DNA of 42,967 nucleotides from an uncultured Phascolarctobacterium sp. (GTDB lineage Bacteria; Bacillota; Negativicutes; Acidaminococcales; Acidaminococcaceae), in assembly GCA_900552855.1 (NCBI GenBank), contig USBG01000002.1, forward strand, positions 1 through 42,967, written 5' to 3'. The notes beneath the pieces were generated by a model, which saw only the letters and a program-made list of their open reading frames with translations, ran no database searches and was not told where the DNA came from. The position numbers and the translations under genes were made by a program. This document shows, one piece after another, positions 16,052 to 23,218 of the stretch; positions within the stretch are counted from its first letter, which is position 1; each line of letters begins with the position of its first letter.

Positions 16052-16799
16052 AATCTGCCTCCGTTTGCACAGAAATAACATTATTTTTGGAAATTTCTTC
16101 GTTTAGCTGTAGACTGAAGCCCTTTTTATGAATTGTAATAATATTTAGGTCTGTAAATTTACTAAAGCCCAGTTTATGACGCAGGTTGCTGATATGCATA
16201 GAGAGCGTTCTGCTAGTGTTTGCTAAACAGCTAGTATTCCATAAAATATGATAAAGCTGTTCGCTGGTGACAATGGCATTTAGATTTTGAGCTAATACAA
16301 GAAGAATTTTATATTCAGTATTAGTTAATGGTACGTGCTCATTGTTTAAAATTACCTGGTTGCTTTTCAAGGAAAGGAGCAGATTGGCTATTTTTATGGT
16401 ATCAGTATCCTTTTTTTCATAATTTAATTTTAATATCTTCATTAAAGCAACCAGACGACAATGAAACTCACGGCTACCACAGGGAAGACGTACAAAGCTA
16501 ATGGCTCCATTTTGGTAGGCAACAACAGCTGTGTTTTCATCAGTACGCTTGCTAAGTACAATAACGGGGGCAGATGGTGATAGCTGTTGTAAAAAGTTTA
16601 AATCGTTAATATTAGCATCAAGGTCTTCATTAAAATATGTTATAAAAAGTCTTGGACGGCACTGCATAAAGTGAGCCAGGGTTTCCTCACTATTGCTGCA
16701 AATATGAAATTGTAAAGAAAACAATTTACTGTACTCAAAAAGCGCATCTAAGTTTTGTATAGCAGCCTTACTGCGACACAGAACTAAAATGTTAGTCAT
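16044..16799 (-). CDS. OmpR-type regulator with degenerate receiver
   Basis: A 251-aa protein starting at ATG 16799, eight bases after GGAGG; an earlier in-frame ATG (16814) overlaps that site. Residues 1-125 have the receiver fold by pattern but lack the phosphorylation residues. The acidic pair after strand 1 is replaced (NILVLCRS), the phospho-aspartate position is Tyr55 (RPRLFITYF), and the conserved lysine before proline is Leu105 (FVRLPCG). Residues 140-240 are a winged-helix OmpR-type DNA-binding domain (VPLTNTEYKILLVLAQNLNA, RTLSMHISNLRHKLG, IHKKGFSLQL). It should bind DNA independently of a kinase. Coupled to the sensor gene. No clear promoter lies between it and the upstream terminator. 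Confidence 0.85.
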   Translation of the reverse strand: MTNILVLCRSKAAIQNLDALFEYSKLFSLQFHICSNSEETLAHFMQCRPRLFITYFNEDLDANINDLNFLQQLSPSAPVIVLSKRTDENTAVVAYQNGAISFVRLPCGSREFHCRLVALMKILKLNYEKKDTDTIKIANLLLSLKSNQVILNNEHVPLTNTEYKILLVLAQNLNAIVTSEQLYHILWNTSCLANTSRTLSMHISNLRHKLGFSKFTDLNIITIHKKGFSLQLNEEISKNNVISVQTEADYE

Positions 16800-16828
16800 A
16801 GTTGGAACCTCCATTTGCAGGCAAAGAC

Positions 16829-16854
16829 AAAAAGCTGCACATAGGCAGCTTTTT
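16829..16854 (-). terminator. Terminator between the 100-aa gene and the regulator
   Basis: AAAAAGCTGC (16829-16838) pairs with GCAGCTTTTT (16845-16854) around a 6-base loop. On the minus strand it ends in TTTTTGTC. It lies between the stop of the 16860 gene and the regulator start, and is symmetric enough to act in both directions. Confidence 0.85.
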
Positions 16855-16859
16855 CAGAC

Positions 16860-17162
16860 TTATTTTTTTACAGGCTTATAATCACGCAAAGCGTTGAAGA
16901 GCTCATCACTTTCAGCGGGATATTTTTCGCAAAGCTCCTTGAAGGCTGCAAAGTTTTTAAATTCTACGCCCCAAATAAAGCTGTCAGTTTCGTCATAGGC
17001 AGCAACTACAATAAAGCTTTTTTCGTTAACTGGAGTTTTACCTAAATCGTCAGTAAGCATTACATAATTGGGGCCAAAATCCATACCATAAACAGTAATA
17101 TTTTCTTCAGGAGTAGTGTCCTCCCAAAAGCCTAATTTTTCAAATTCAACTGCAGTAAGCAT
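16860..17162 (-). CDS. Hypothetical protein, about 100 aa
   Basis: An acidic, soluble 100-aa protein. I chose the ATG at 17162 (MLTAVEFEKLGFWED), which follows GAGGTG; four codons upstream is another in-frame ATG. It starts with a short LTAVEFEKLGFW segment, then mixed beta strands (NYVMLTDD, SFIVVAAYDE, FIWGVEFKNF) and a final helix (FKELCEKYPAESDELFNAL). I do not recognise the family. It is preceded by its own promoter and followed by a terminator, then the degenerate regulator gene, so it may share transcripts with the regulator by read-through. Confidence 0.7.
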   Translation of the reverse strand: MLTAVEFEKLGFWEDTTPEENITVYGMDFGPNYVMLTDDLGKTPVNEKSFIVVAAYDETDSFIWGVEFKNFAAFKELCEKYPAESDELFNALRDYKPVKK

Positions 17163-17198
17163 AGCACACCTCATCTTTCTTCATTACTATGTATCTTC

Positions 17199-17207
17199 AT
17201 TATAGCA
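17199..17207 (-). promoter_or_regulatory. Extended -10 promoter of the 100-aa gene
   Basis: On the minus strand TGC precedes TATAAT (plus-strand ATTATA at 17199-17204), an extended -10 element. The -35 region is not a clear match. The transcript would begin about 30 bases before the start codon. Confidence 0.55.
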
Positions 17208-17304
17208 TACCTTATAACTAATGGAAAAAAATATTAATAAGATGGCTTTGACTACTCTTTTGTAAAACAGGTGTAACAAAATAAAAGATAAAAAGTATAA
17301 TCTT

Positions 17305-17333
17305 TTGACTACGTAGAATAAGCGGTCTATAAT
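17305..17333 (+). promoter_or_regulatory. Promoter of zinc-ribbon/amidohydrolase operon
   Basis: TTGACT (17305-17310) and TATAAT (17328-17333) are 17 bases apart. A small perfect hairpin, TATAAC-ACGA-GTTATA (17348-17363), sits directly against the GGAGG ribosome site at 17364-17368 and could limit translation of the first gene. Confidence 0.8.
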
Positions 17334-17376
17334 CTATGTTATAATGATATAACACGAGTTATAGGAGGTGACCCTT

Positions 17377-17592
17377 TTGAAAAAGCATAAAATGCAGGGC
17401 CCTTTGCAGGTACTATTTATATGTCCTCATTGTGGTAAAAGGCTGGCATGGGCATTGCCATCTGCTGGCATAAGCTGCCCTAGATGTGGAAACTGGGTTA
17501 CAGATGCCAATCGTCTTAAGGACGGCGAGGTGTTTTTACCAATGGATAGCGACCAAATAGTGTTATTCGCTGATGAGGAGGAAGATAAATGA
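17377..17592 (+). CDS. Small zinc-ribbon protein
   Basis: A 71-aa protein. I chose TTG 17377, eight bases after GGAGG (17364-17368), because the in-frame GTG 17368 overlaps that site. Residues about 13-37 hold two cysteine pairs, CPHCGKRL and CPRCGNW, the pattern of a zinc ribbon; the tail is acidic (FADEEEDK). Possibly a nucleic-acid or protein adaptor; no partner is known from sequence. It is the first gene of a two-gene operon: its TGA overlaps the ATG of the M20 amidohydrolase (ATGA), so the two are translationally coupled. Confidence 0.75.
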   Translation: MKKHKMQGPLQVLFICPHCGKRLAWALPSAGISCPRCGNWVTDANRLKDGEVFLPMDSDQIVLFADEEEDK

Positions 17593-18890
17593 CCATTTGG
17601 CAGGAGGCTGAGTGTTTAAGAAATAAACTGGCTGCTGTGCGCAGAGATGTGCATCAACATCCGGAAACAGGTTGGACGGAGTTTAGGACTACGTCCTTTA
17701 TTATTAAGGAGCTGCAATATTTGGGCTACAACGTAGCCTTTGGTAAGGCAGTTATTAATGAAGAATATATGCGTGGTGTGCCTTTAGCAGACGTTTTGGC
17801 TGAATATCAGGAGCGTGCAATTCGTGAGGGTGCTGATCCTAAACTAGTGGAGCAAATGACGGGTGGCTTTACTGGCGTAGTGGCTGTGCTGGATAGTGGC
17901 AAGGCAGGCAAAACAGTCGCCTTTCGTTTTGATATAGATTCTAATGATGCTATTGAATGTAAGAATATAGAGCATCGCCCTTCTGCAGAGGGCTTTGCCT
18001 CCGAGCATGAGTGCGCAATGCATGCCTGCGGACATGATGGACACGTTGCTATAGGCTTAGGCTTGGCAAGGCTTTTGGCTGCTCATAAAGATGAGCTTCG
18101 CGGTCGCATCAAGTTGATTTTTCAGCCTGCCGAGGAAGGCGTGCGTGGTGCCTATGCTATGATGAAGGCTGGTGTGGTAGATGATGTAGACTATTTCTTT
18201 AGCGGTCACGTTGGCTTTAAGGCTACTACTGATAATACCATTATTGCCAGAACAGACGGCTTTTTGGCAACAACTAAAATTAATGCTGAGTTTAAAGGTG
18301 TTTCTGCACATGCCGGTGCAGCTCCTGAGGCTGGAAAAAATGCGCTGTTAGCTGCGGCTCAGGCTGCTATTTCTTTAAATACTATTGCTCGTCATAGTGG
18401 TGGCGCTAGTCGTATTAATGTAGGTGTGCTTAATGCAGGTACGGGACGTAACGTTGTACCTGATTATGCAACTATGCAGCTGGAAACTCGCGGTGAAACA
18501 ACAGAGGTCAATGACTTTATGGTGCAGGAGGCTGAGCGTATTTTACATGCCTGCGCTGCTATGTACGATGTACAGCTGACTACTAGCATTGTTGGCAGTG
18601 CACCAAGCTGTGTGCCTGATAATGAATTAGGCAGTTTGGCTGCGAAAATAATTAAAGAAAAGTGTGGCTATGCCGCTGTTCTGGAAAATGCTCATATCGG
18701 CTGCAGTGAGGATTGCTCCTATTTTATGGAGCGAGTGCAGGAGCTTGGAGGACGAGCACTTTTTATGATGTATGGAACTAAGATTGTTGCCGGTCATCAC
18801 AATGATCATTTCGATTTTAATGAGGATTGTTTATGGCGTGCATCTGCTGCATTAGCAGAGCTGGCTATGCATTTTAGTAAGGATGAATAA
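17589..18890 (+). CDS. M20 amidohydrolase (AbgA/AbgB-like)
   Basis: A 433-aa metallopeptidase-family hydrolase starting at ATG 17589. M20 motifs: VRRDVHQHPETGWTEFRT at the N-terminus, HACGHDGHVAIGLGLA with metal ligands, IFQPAEEGVRGAY with the catalytic glutamates, the lid-domain GVSAHAGAAPEAGKNALLAA and a C-terminal GHHNDHFDFNED histidine. The insertion near residues 60-90 and overall length resemble the AbgA/AbgB subunits that cut p-aminobenzoyl-glutamate; an N-acyl amino acid or peptide substrate is equally possible. It is cytosolic (no signal peptide), coupled to the zinc-ribbon gene, and no strong terminator follows. Confidence 0.9.
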   Translation: MTIWQEAECLRNKLAAVRRDVHQHPETGWTEFRTTSFIIKELQYLGYNVAFGKAVINEEYMRGVPLADVLAEYQERAIREGADPKLVEQMTGGFTGVVAVLDSGKAGKTVAFRFDIDSNDAIECKNIEHRPSAEGFASEHECAMHACGHDGHVAIGLGLARLLAAHKDELRGRIKLIFQPAEEGVRGAYAMMKAGVVDDVDYFFSGHVGFKATTDNTIIARTDGFLATTKINAEFKGVSAHAGAAPEAGKNALLAAAQAAISLNTIARHSGGASRINVGVLNAGTGRNVVPDYATMQLETRGETTEVNDFMVQEAERILHACAAMYDVQLTTSIVGSAPSCVPDNELGSLAAKIIKEKCGYAAVLENAHIGCSEDCSYFMERVQELGGRALFMMYGTKIVAGHHNDHFDFNEDCLWRASAALAELAMHFSKDE

Positions 18891-18944
18891 GTTTAGTTTG
18901 AAGAATTTTCTAAATTTTGCTAAAGTTATTCTACCGTTTCTTCA

Positions 18945-18972
18945 TTGATTTGCCATAATTATCTGTTATACT
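18945..18972 (+). promoter_or_regulatory. Promoter of the duplicated-domain exported protein
   Basis: TTGATT (18945-18950) and TATACT (18967-18972) are 16 bases apart. The transcript would start about 50 bases before the ATG at 19030. Confidence 0.6.
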
Positions 18973-19029
18973 ATGTCTAACAAATCCCGATAAAGTAATT
19001 TTCAAAAAAGATTTTGAGGAGGAAATATT

Positions 19030-19722
19030 ATGAATTTCAAACGTAATGCAACTATTATGATGGCTATGGCAACTATGTTATGTATGGGTAGCGCTTTTGC
19101 ATCTGATGCAAAACAACCGGTAGAAGCTCCTGTGAAGGCTGCTCAGGTTCAAGAGGCTCAAGTAGAGAATATTCGTCCTTTAGAGCAACGTCAAATGCTG
19201 GAAACCCGCGGTGAAATCGTTGAAATTGGTGAAGGCTTCATCGTTGTTAAGGGCGAAGGTGACCAAGAGATTGTAAAGGTTATGCTTGGCGAAATCAACG
19301 ACAAAGATGACGCAATGGAAGATGTAAATGATAACGACTACGATACCTATATTATTGATGGTAAAAACGGCAAGCTGAAAAAAGTAAGCAAGCTGAAGGT
19401 TGGCATGCAAGTAACCGTTTACTATGATTCTGCAATGACCCGTAGCCTGCCGCCTCAAGCTCGTTGCTATGCAGTAGTAATTGAAGACTCCAAAAAGGAT
19501 AGCATGGCAAAATATTTTGTAGTAGATAGAGTTTTGAAGCAAGATGCAACCTCCATGCAGGTTATTGACCTGAACCATGGTCTGATTGCAACCATTACTA
19601 AGGACTCCTGCAAAAACTTCGATGAAATCGAAAGAGGCTCTAAGCTGATGATTTGGTCCAAAATGATGACCATGAGCCTGCCTGCTTTGACCAATGCAGA
19701 TAAGGTAGTAGTTATTGACTAA
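19030..19722 (+). CDS. Exported protein with two related beta domains
   Basis: A 230-aa protein starting at ATG 19030 with GAGGAGG upstream. Residues 1-24 are a signal peptide ending in GSAFA, followed by a proline- and valine-rich spacer to about residue 50. Two segments share a pattern: about 115-155 (LKVGMQVTVYYDSAMTRSLP, then CYAVVIED) and about 195-230 (RGSKLMIWSKMMTMSLP, then ADKVVVID). This suggests an internal duplication of a small beta domain. No named family is recognised. Probably periplasmic. Monocistronic; a long structured region and a strong terminator follow. Confidence 0.7.
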   Translation: MNFKRNATIMMAMATMLCMGSAFASDAKQPVEAPVKAAQVQEAQVENIRPLEQRQMLETRGEIVEIGEGFIVVKGEGDQEIVKVMLGEINDKDDAMEDVNDNDYDTYIIDGKNGKLKKVSKLKVGMQVTVYYDSAMTRSLPPQARCYAVVIEDSKKDSMAKYFVVDRVLKQDATSMQVIDLNHGLIATITKDSCKNFDEIERGSKLMIWSKMMTMSLPALTNADKVVVID

Positions 19723-20054
19723 TATAGAATTGCTGCCACAGGTAGCATCTGTACTATAAAGTAAATAACTACGCAGGCGTAACGGTCAGCAGTTAAATTT
19801 GGCTATACACTTTTCTAGAAAGCCATGCAGCTACCAGTTGGTTGGCTGCAATAAAAGTTAAAATTTAAGCTAAGCGACGAAATTTATGTAGCTAATGCGA
19901 TAGGGCTGCATAAAAGCAACAAAAATAACTTCCTTCTTCTTTCCAAGGATATCTGATTGCGATAGGATATCAAGGTTCCATTGTCAAACTAATAGGGGTG
20001 CTTTAGGAGTAACAGGCTAAAGCACAACTACAAAGCGACTAAGCAACTAATACA
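19723..20054 (+). other. Structured non-coding region, possible RNA
   Basis: This 330-base stretch has no supportable gene. It contains several hairpins: GGCT...AGCC (19801-19824), GCAGCTACC...GGTTGGCTGC (19827-19849), a pair of GATATC palindromes in a larger stem (about 19940-19975), and GTGCTTTAG...CTAAAGCAC (19998-20025), and it ends at a strong terminator. It is either a long 3' untranslated region or a separate small RNA. It does not match the tmRNA, RNase P or SRP RNA features I know. Confidence 0.4.
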
Positions 20055-20097
20055 AAAAATGACAGTAATGCCAAGTTGGCACTACTGTCATTTTTGT
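20055..20097 (+). terminator. Strong bidirectional terminator
   Basis: AAAAATGACAGTA (20055-20067) pairs with TACTGTCATTTTT (20083-20095), with an inner TGCC/GGCA helix. It ends the transcript from the 19030 gene or the structured region. The A-run on the other side lets it act in both directions. Bases 20098-20285 are AT-rich with no gene that I can support. Confidence 0.85.
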
Positions 20098-20287
20098 CTT
20101 TATGCAGATTTATAAAATAGTATCCTTGTATATGTTTATATTTATAGAAGGAAATAGCAGGCATTGTTATTACAAGCGTGTAGAATTTAGAAGTAAAATT
20201 GATTATTACATCTTAATAAATGAAAAAAGTAAATGCAAATGTGAATGGCTAAGGACAGAGAATTTTTCATTTTCTTTTTATTAGTGC

Positions 20288-20322
20288 AAAAATAAGGAGA
20301 TGACAGAAATAGTCATCTCCTT
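20288..20322 (-). terminator. Terminator of the phosphatase gene
   Basis: AAGGAGATGAC (20294-20304) pairs with GTCATCTCCTT (20312-20322), with a 7-base loop. On the minus strand it runs into ATTTTTGC. It lies about 20 bases past the stop. Confidence 0.85.
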
Positions 20323-20341
20323 GTGCTATACTTGTACTTAA

Positions 20342-20797
20342 TTAGTAGCCTAAGTGCTTTAAAAAGCCATCAATACCTTCCATAATATCGTCATAGGTAA
20401 GGTCAAAATCACCTGTGTACCAGGGGTCAGCAATGCTTTGGCCAGGACGGTCGGTATAGTCCAAAAGCAGGGATATTTTGTTATTAGGGTCGCTGGGAAT
20501 AATACGCTTAATATTGCGCAGATTGTTGCTATCCATAGCAATAAGATAGTCGTAGTTGGTATAATCCTGACGAGTAATTTGGCGTGCATATTTTCCGGCG
20601 ACGCTGATACCGTACTGTGCTAGCTTATTACGTGTTCCATGGTGGACAGGATTGTCTATCTCCTCACGGCTCGTTGCTGCAGAGGCGATGGAAAAATCTG
20701 CCGCAATACCACGTTCAGCAGTAATATGCTTTAATAAAAACTCTGCCATAGGAGAGCGGCAAATATTTCCATGGCAAATAAAAAGAACTTTATGCAT
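20342..20797 (-). CDS. Low-molecular-weight protein-tyrosine phosphatase
   Basis: A 151-aa protein starting at ATG 20797 behind AAAGGAGA. The catalytic P-loop CHGNICRS (Cys8, Arg14) fits CX5R(S/T) at the usual N-terminal place, and the general acid loop DPWYTGDF is present near residue 123. Length is typical. The family removes phosphate from tyrosine, often opposing BY-kinases in capsule control, or phospho-arginine in YwlE-type members. No kinase or capsule gene is adjacent. Monocistronic, with its own promoter and terminator. Confidence 0.95.
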   Translation of the reverse strand: MHKVLFICHGNICRSPMAEFLLKHITAERGIAADFSIASAATSREEIDNPVHHGTRNKLAQYGISVAGKYARQITRQDYTNYDYLIAMDSNNLRNIKRIIPSDPNNKISLLLDYTDRPGQSIADPWYTGDFDLTYDDIMEGIDGFLKHLGY

Positions 20798-20824
20798 GAT
20801 GGTCTCCTTTAGGTTTTATTTATA

Positions 20825-20853
20825 ATAATAGCAAGGAGAAAAGTGTTAGTCAA
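20825..20853 (-). promoter_or_regulatory. Promoter of the phosphatase gene
   Basis: On the minus strand TTGACT (20853-20848) and TATTAT (20830-20825) are 17 bases apart. The leader would be about 20 bases long. Confidence 0.75.
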
Positions 20854-20978
20854 TTAACAAGTAAAAGCATTTACCTTTATGCATAATTGTGGTACAGTTT
20901 AGGTAGTACAATGGATATTTGTAATAAATTTATCTAGTTTTCGGTATATGATAAATTAAGCTGTCGGAGGTGACAAAA

Positions 20979-21374
20979 ATGAGGAGCAGCAATATCGACC
21001 ATGAGGATATTTTGTTTGAGAAAAGAGTTCATAAATTAGAGCAAAATATACAAATAGTCATAGTGGCATTAACATGTGCATTTATAATAATAGGAATTCA
21101 ACAAGCTGGAGTTATTGGTGTGATTTTAGCTTTATTGGTTAGCGTTTCATTATATTTAGCTAGTAAAATGGCTGTTTTGTTCGTTGTGATTGAAAAAGGA
21201 ATTAGTAATAGTAATACTCAACATCTTAAGTACCTTTATGCATGCATAATGGCCGGAGTTATATTTTTGGCTATTTTTTATGAGGATAAATTTGTTATTT
21301 TAACACTTTGTGCATTGGTTGCTGTGTTTTATTTTGTGCTTAGGTTTGTACTATCAAGAATGGACAACAAGTAA
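20979..21374 (+). CDS. Small membrane protein of unknown function
   Basis: A 131-aa protein. ATG 20979 is eight bases after CGGAGG; an in-frame GTG at 20970 overlaps that site. A charged N-terminus (residues 1-24, SNIDHEDILFEKRVHKLEQN) is followed by four hydrophobic segments (about 25-45, 47-70, 85-102 and 105-125). The pattern fits an inner-membrane protein with a cytosolic coil. No family is recognised. It begins a run of three unknown same-strand genes, with gaps of 41 and 63 bases. Confidence 0.65.
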   Translation: MRSSNIDHEDILFEKRVHKLEQNIQIVIVALTCAFIIIGIQQAGVIGVILALLVSVSLYLASKMAVLFVVIEKGISNSNTQHLKYLYACIMAGVIFLAIFYEDKFVILTLCALVAVFYFVLRFVLSRMDNK

Positions 21375-21415
21375 GATGGTTTAGGTAGATATTTGGATAA
21401 ACAGGTGGGATAAGG

Positions 21416-21787
21416 ATGTTTGAAATTTTAGAGGGCAGACAGGAGTGGGGAGCATGTCTGATGCAGGCTCGTGAGGCAGAGGAAGCATGGGATAGGAATT
21501 ACAATGCCAAGTCCGTTAGATGCTTGCATGCGGCTTCGGTATATGCTATGCATAATTTTTTGAATCGCTATCTTTTGCCCTATGATGAACGTAATACTCT
21601 TTTGGTGCTGCTGCAGGAAACTAATGGCAGGGATTATCTGCCTGATCAGATGTATTCTAATTTATTGTATATTGCAATTATGGGTGATATTGTTTTACGT
21701 AAAAAACGTTCCGTGTACAGCTATGAGGCTGATGAATGTATGAAGCGTCTGGAAATCTTTGTAAATTGGTTGCTGCAGGCAGAGTAA
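21416..21787 (+). CDS. Hypothetical helical protein, 123 aa
   Basis: A soluble 123-aa protein starting at ATG 21416; the ribosome site is not strong. It is nearly all helical (SVRCLHAASVYAMHNFLNRY, ERNTLLVLLQETNG, MYSNLLYIAIMGDIVL). The helical bundle is HEPN-like in general look, but the HEPN RX4-6H motif is not evident, so I do not assign it. Same operon as its neighbours by spacing. No signal peptide or membrane segment. Confidence 0.6.
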   Translation: MFEILEGRQEWGACLMQAREAEEAWDRNYNAKSVRCLHAASVYAMHNFLNRYLLPYDERNTLLVLLQETNGRDYLPDQMYSNLLYIAIMGDIVLRKKRSVYSYEADECMKRLEIFVNWLLQAE

Positions 21788-21850
21788 GGCTTCATTATTA
21801 CTGTTTTGATTTTTAAACAGTCAATAAGTATGTAACAAGGGGATTTGGAT

Positions 21851-22837
21851 ATGGGTAGAAGAAGAAAAAAAGATGGAGGCTACGAGTTATTACGCTTTAT
21901 AAGTCTGCTTGGCTTGTATGTTTTGCTTTCACCTGATAAAAAGCCAAGAGAAAGAACGGTAAGGACGGAGGAACCAACTAGAATTTATGACCCTGTAGTA
22001 AATCAACAACCAGTGGTAAATCAGCATCTTGGAAAAAATACAAATTCTGATGGTGATAGCAAAATTAGTTGCTTAATAGTGGCATTAATTGTTATTGTTT
22101 TGGCCATTTTATCAGAAAGTGCTGAGTTAATATTATTAGCGTTCTTGGGAATTGCGTTGATTGCTGTTTTGAAAAACACCAATCTCTCTTCAAACAATAA
22201 CACTCTGGAGAATCAGCAGCATGTTGCACAAGGCAGTGCTCAGTACGCTGGTTCAGAGCAAAATTTGTATGCTCGTAGAAGCTCGGAGCCCTTTGTACCC
22301 AATTTAGCTACGCATGTTTTTGTACCTGATAAGTGGACTGCAGATTTACTTAAGGAAGTGAGCCTGAGTGAACGCTTGCGTTACTTAAATTTGGATAGTG
22401 TAGGAGAACTGATTGAAAAGTTCCCTACATGTACAGATGATGATGATTTAATAGATTTCCGCTATGGAGAAAAAAGCGTTGTTGGTGCTAAACGCAAGGT
22501 AGTTGCTGATAAATACAGATATATGCCTGCGGATTTTAATCCTAATCTTGTCGTACCTGTAGCCTCCGTAGCAGCTATGGCAGCTCCTGTTGCAGCAGCG
22601 TACTACTATGAAGATAACAGCGATGATAACGATGAAGCAAGCTTTTGGGGTAATAATAATGCTCAGGCACAGGCTCCACAGCAAAAGCCGGCTTGGCAGG
22701 ATCCATATGCTTACCACGGTACAGAAAAATACGATGAGTTCTACAACTTGCGTGAAGACGAGTATCGCGAGGAATACGGCGAGGACTTTGAGGACGCTAT
22801 TGATGATGAATATGAGGATACATATATCAATAAATAG
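21851..22837 (+). CDS. Membrane protein with acidic C-terminus, unknown
   Basis: A 328-aa protein. I chose ATG 21851, eight bases after AAGGGG; an in-frame TTG lies six bases upstream. A short basic N-terminus (GRRRKKDGG) precedes a weak hydrophobic stretch (ELLRFISLLGLYVLL), then after a polar spacer there are two tight membrane segments (about 75-110, CLIVALIVIVLAIL and LILLAFLGIALIAVL). The soluble region (about 150-240) has an alanine-valine-rich stretch. The tail is rich in Gln, then strongly acidic (EDEYREEYGEDFEDAIDDEY). No family is recognised. A strong terminator follows 50 bases on. Confidence 0.65.
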   Translation: MGRRRKKDGGYELLRFISLLGLYVLLSPDKKPRERTVRTEEPTRIYDPVVNQQPVVNQHLGKNTNSDGDSKISCLIVALIVIVLAILSESAELILLAFLGIALIAVLKNTNLSSNNNTLENQQHVAQGSAQYAGSEQNLYARRSSEPFVPNLATHVFVPDKWTADLLKEVSLSERLRYLNLDSVGELIEKFPTCTDDDDLIDFRYGEKSVVGAKRKVVADKYRYMPADFNPNLVVPVASVAAMAAPVAAAYYYEDNSDDNDEASFWGNNNAQAQAPQQKPAWQDPYAYHGTEKYDEFYNLREDEYREEYGEDFEDAIDDEYEDTYINK

Positions 22838-22886
22838 CCTTGCTGTGTGTCTATAAGTGCCATCAGGTAAAAATAGCATAATGAAT

Positions 22887-22924
22887 AAAAAGCCTTTTGA
22901 GTGATTTGCTTAAAAGGCTTTTTC
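22887..22924 (+). terminator. Terminator after the 328-aa membrane protein
   Basis: AAAAAGCCTTTT (22887-22898) pairs with AAAAGGCTTTTT (22912-22923) with a 13-base loop, followed by CAT. It ends the three-gene run of unknown proteins. Confidence 0.85.
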
Positions 22925-22942
22925 ATACAATAGGAGATATTT

Positions 22943-23092
22943 GTGGCGAGCCTGCTTAGAAAATACTTCAAATCGTATGGATATATTATGACGCGTAGGT
23001 ATCAGCAAAGTTACTGGAGGTTTTTCCTAGTAGTAAGGATGAGATGGATTTTTGCTATCCTGCTGATAAAATCTTTTGTGAAGAATAAGTAA
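22943..23092 (+). CDS. Possible 49-aa basic small protein
   Basis: A small open frame from GTG 22943 to TAA 23092, six bases after AGGAG (22932-22936). The product starts MASLLRKYFKSYGYIMTRRY and continues with a hydrophobic, basic tail (RWIFAILLIKSFVKNK). It is strongly basic with one likely amphipathic or membrane helix. Evidence is the ribosome site and an uninterrupted frame; no family is known. It may be a toxin-like or membrane-associated small protein, but this is speculation. A promoter for the next gene lies beyond it. Confidence 0.4.
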   Translation: MASLLRKYFKSYGYIMTRRYQQSYWRFFLVVRMRWIFAILLIKSFVKNK

Positions 23093-23142
23093 ATTAAATA
23101 ATTAAAGTAAACACCATTATTTTCTGAAGCTGCTGAATGTGG

Positions 23143-23148
23143 TATAAT
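23143..23148 (+). promoter_or_regulatory. Extended -10 promoter of the NuoE-like gene
   Basis: TATAAT at 23143-23148 is preceded by TGG, an extended -10 element. The -35 is weak (TTTTCT at 23120-23125, 17 bases upstream). The leader would be about 65 bases. Confidence 0.5.
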
Positions 23149-23218
23149 GTGTGCAAAGCATAGCGTTGTTGTATGAAATAATTTTTGAAAATATAAAAAT
23201 ATACAAGGAGAAGAATAT

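Noticed and set aside
19723..20054. Considered tmRNA, RNase P RNA and SRP RNA for the structured region.
   Set aside because: None of the conserved motifs of those RNAs were seen; left as an unassigned structured region.
20102..20284. A 60-codon plus-strand open frame between the two terminators.
   Set aside because: No ribosome site, AT-rich composition and no protein-like pattern.
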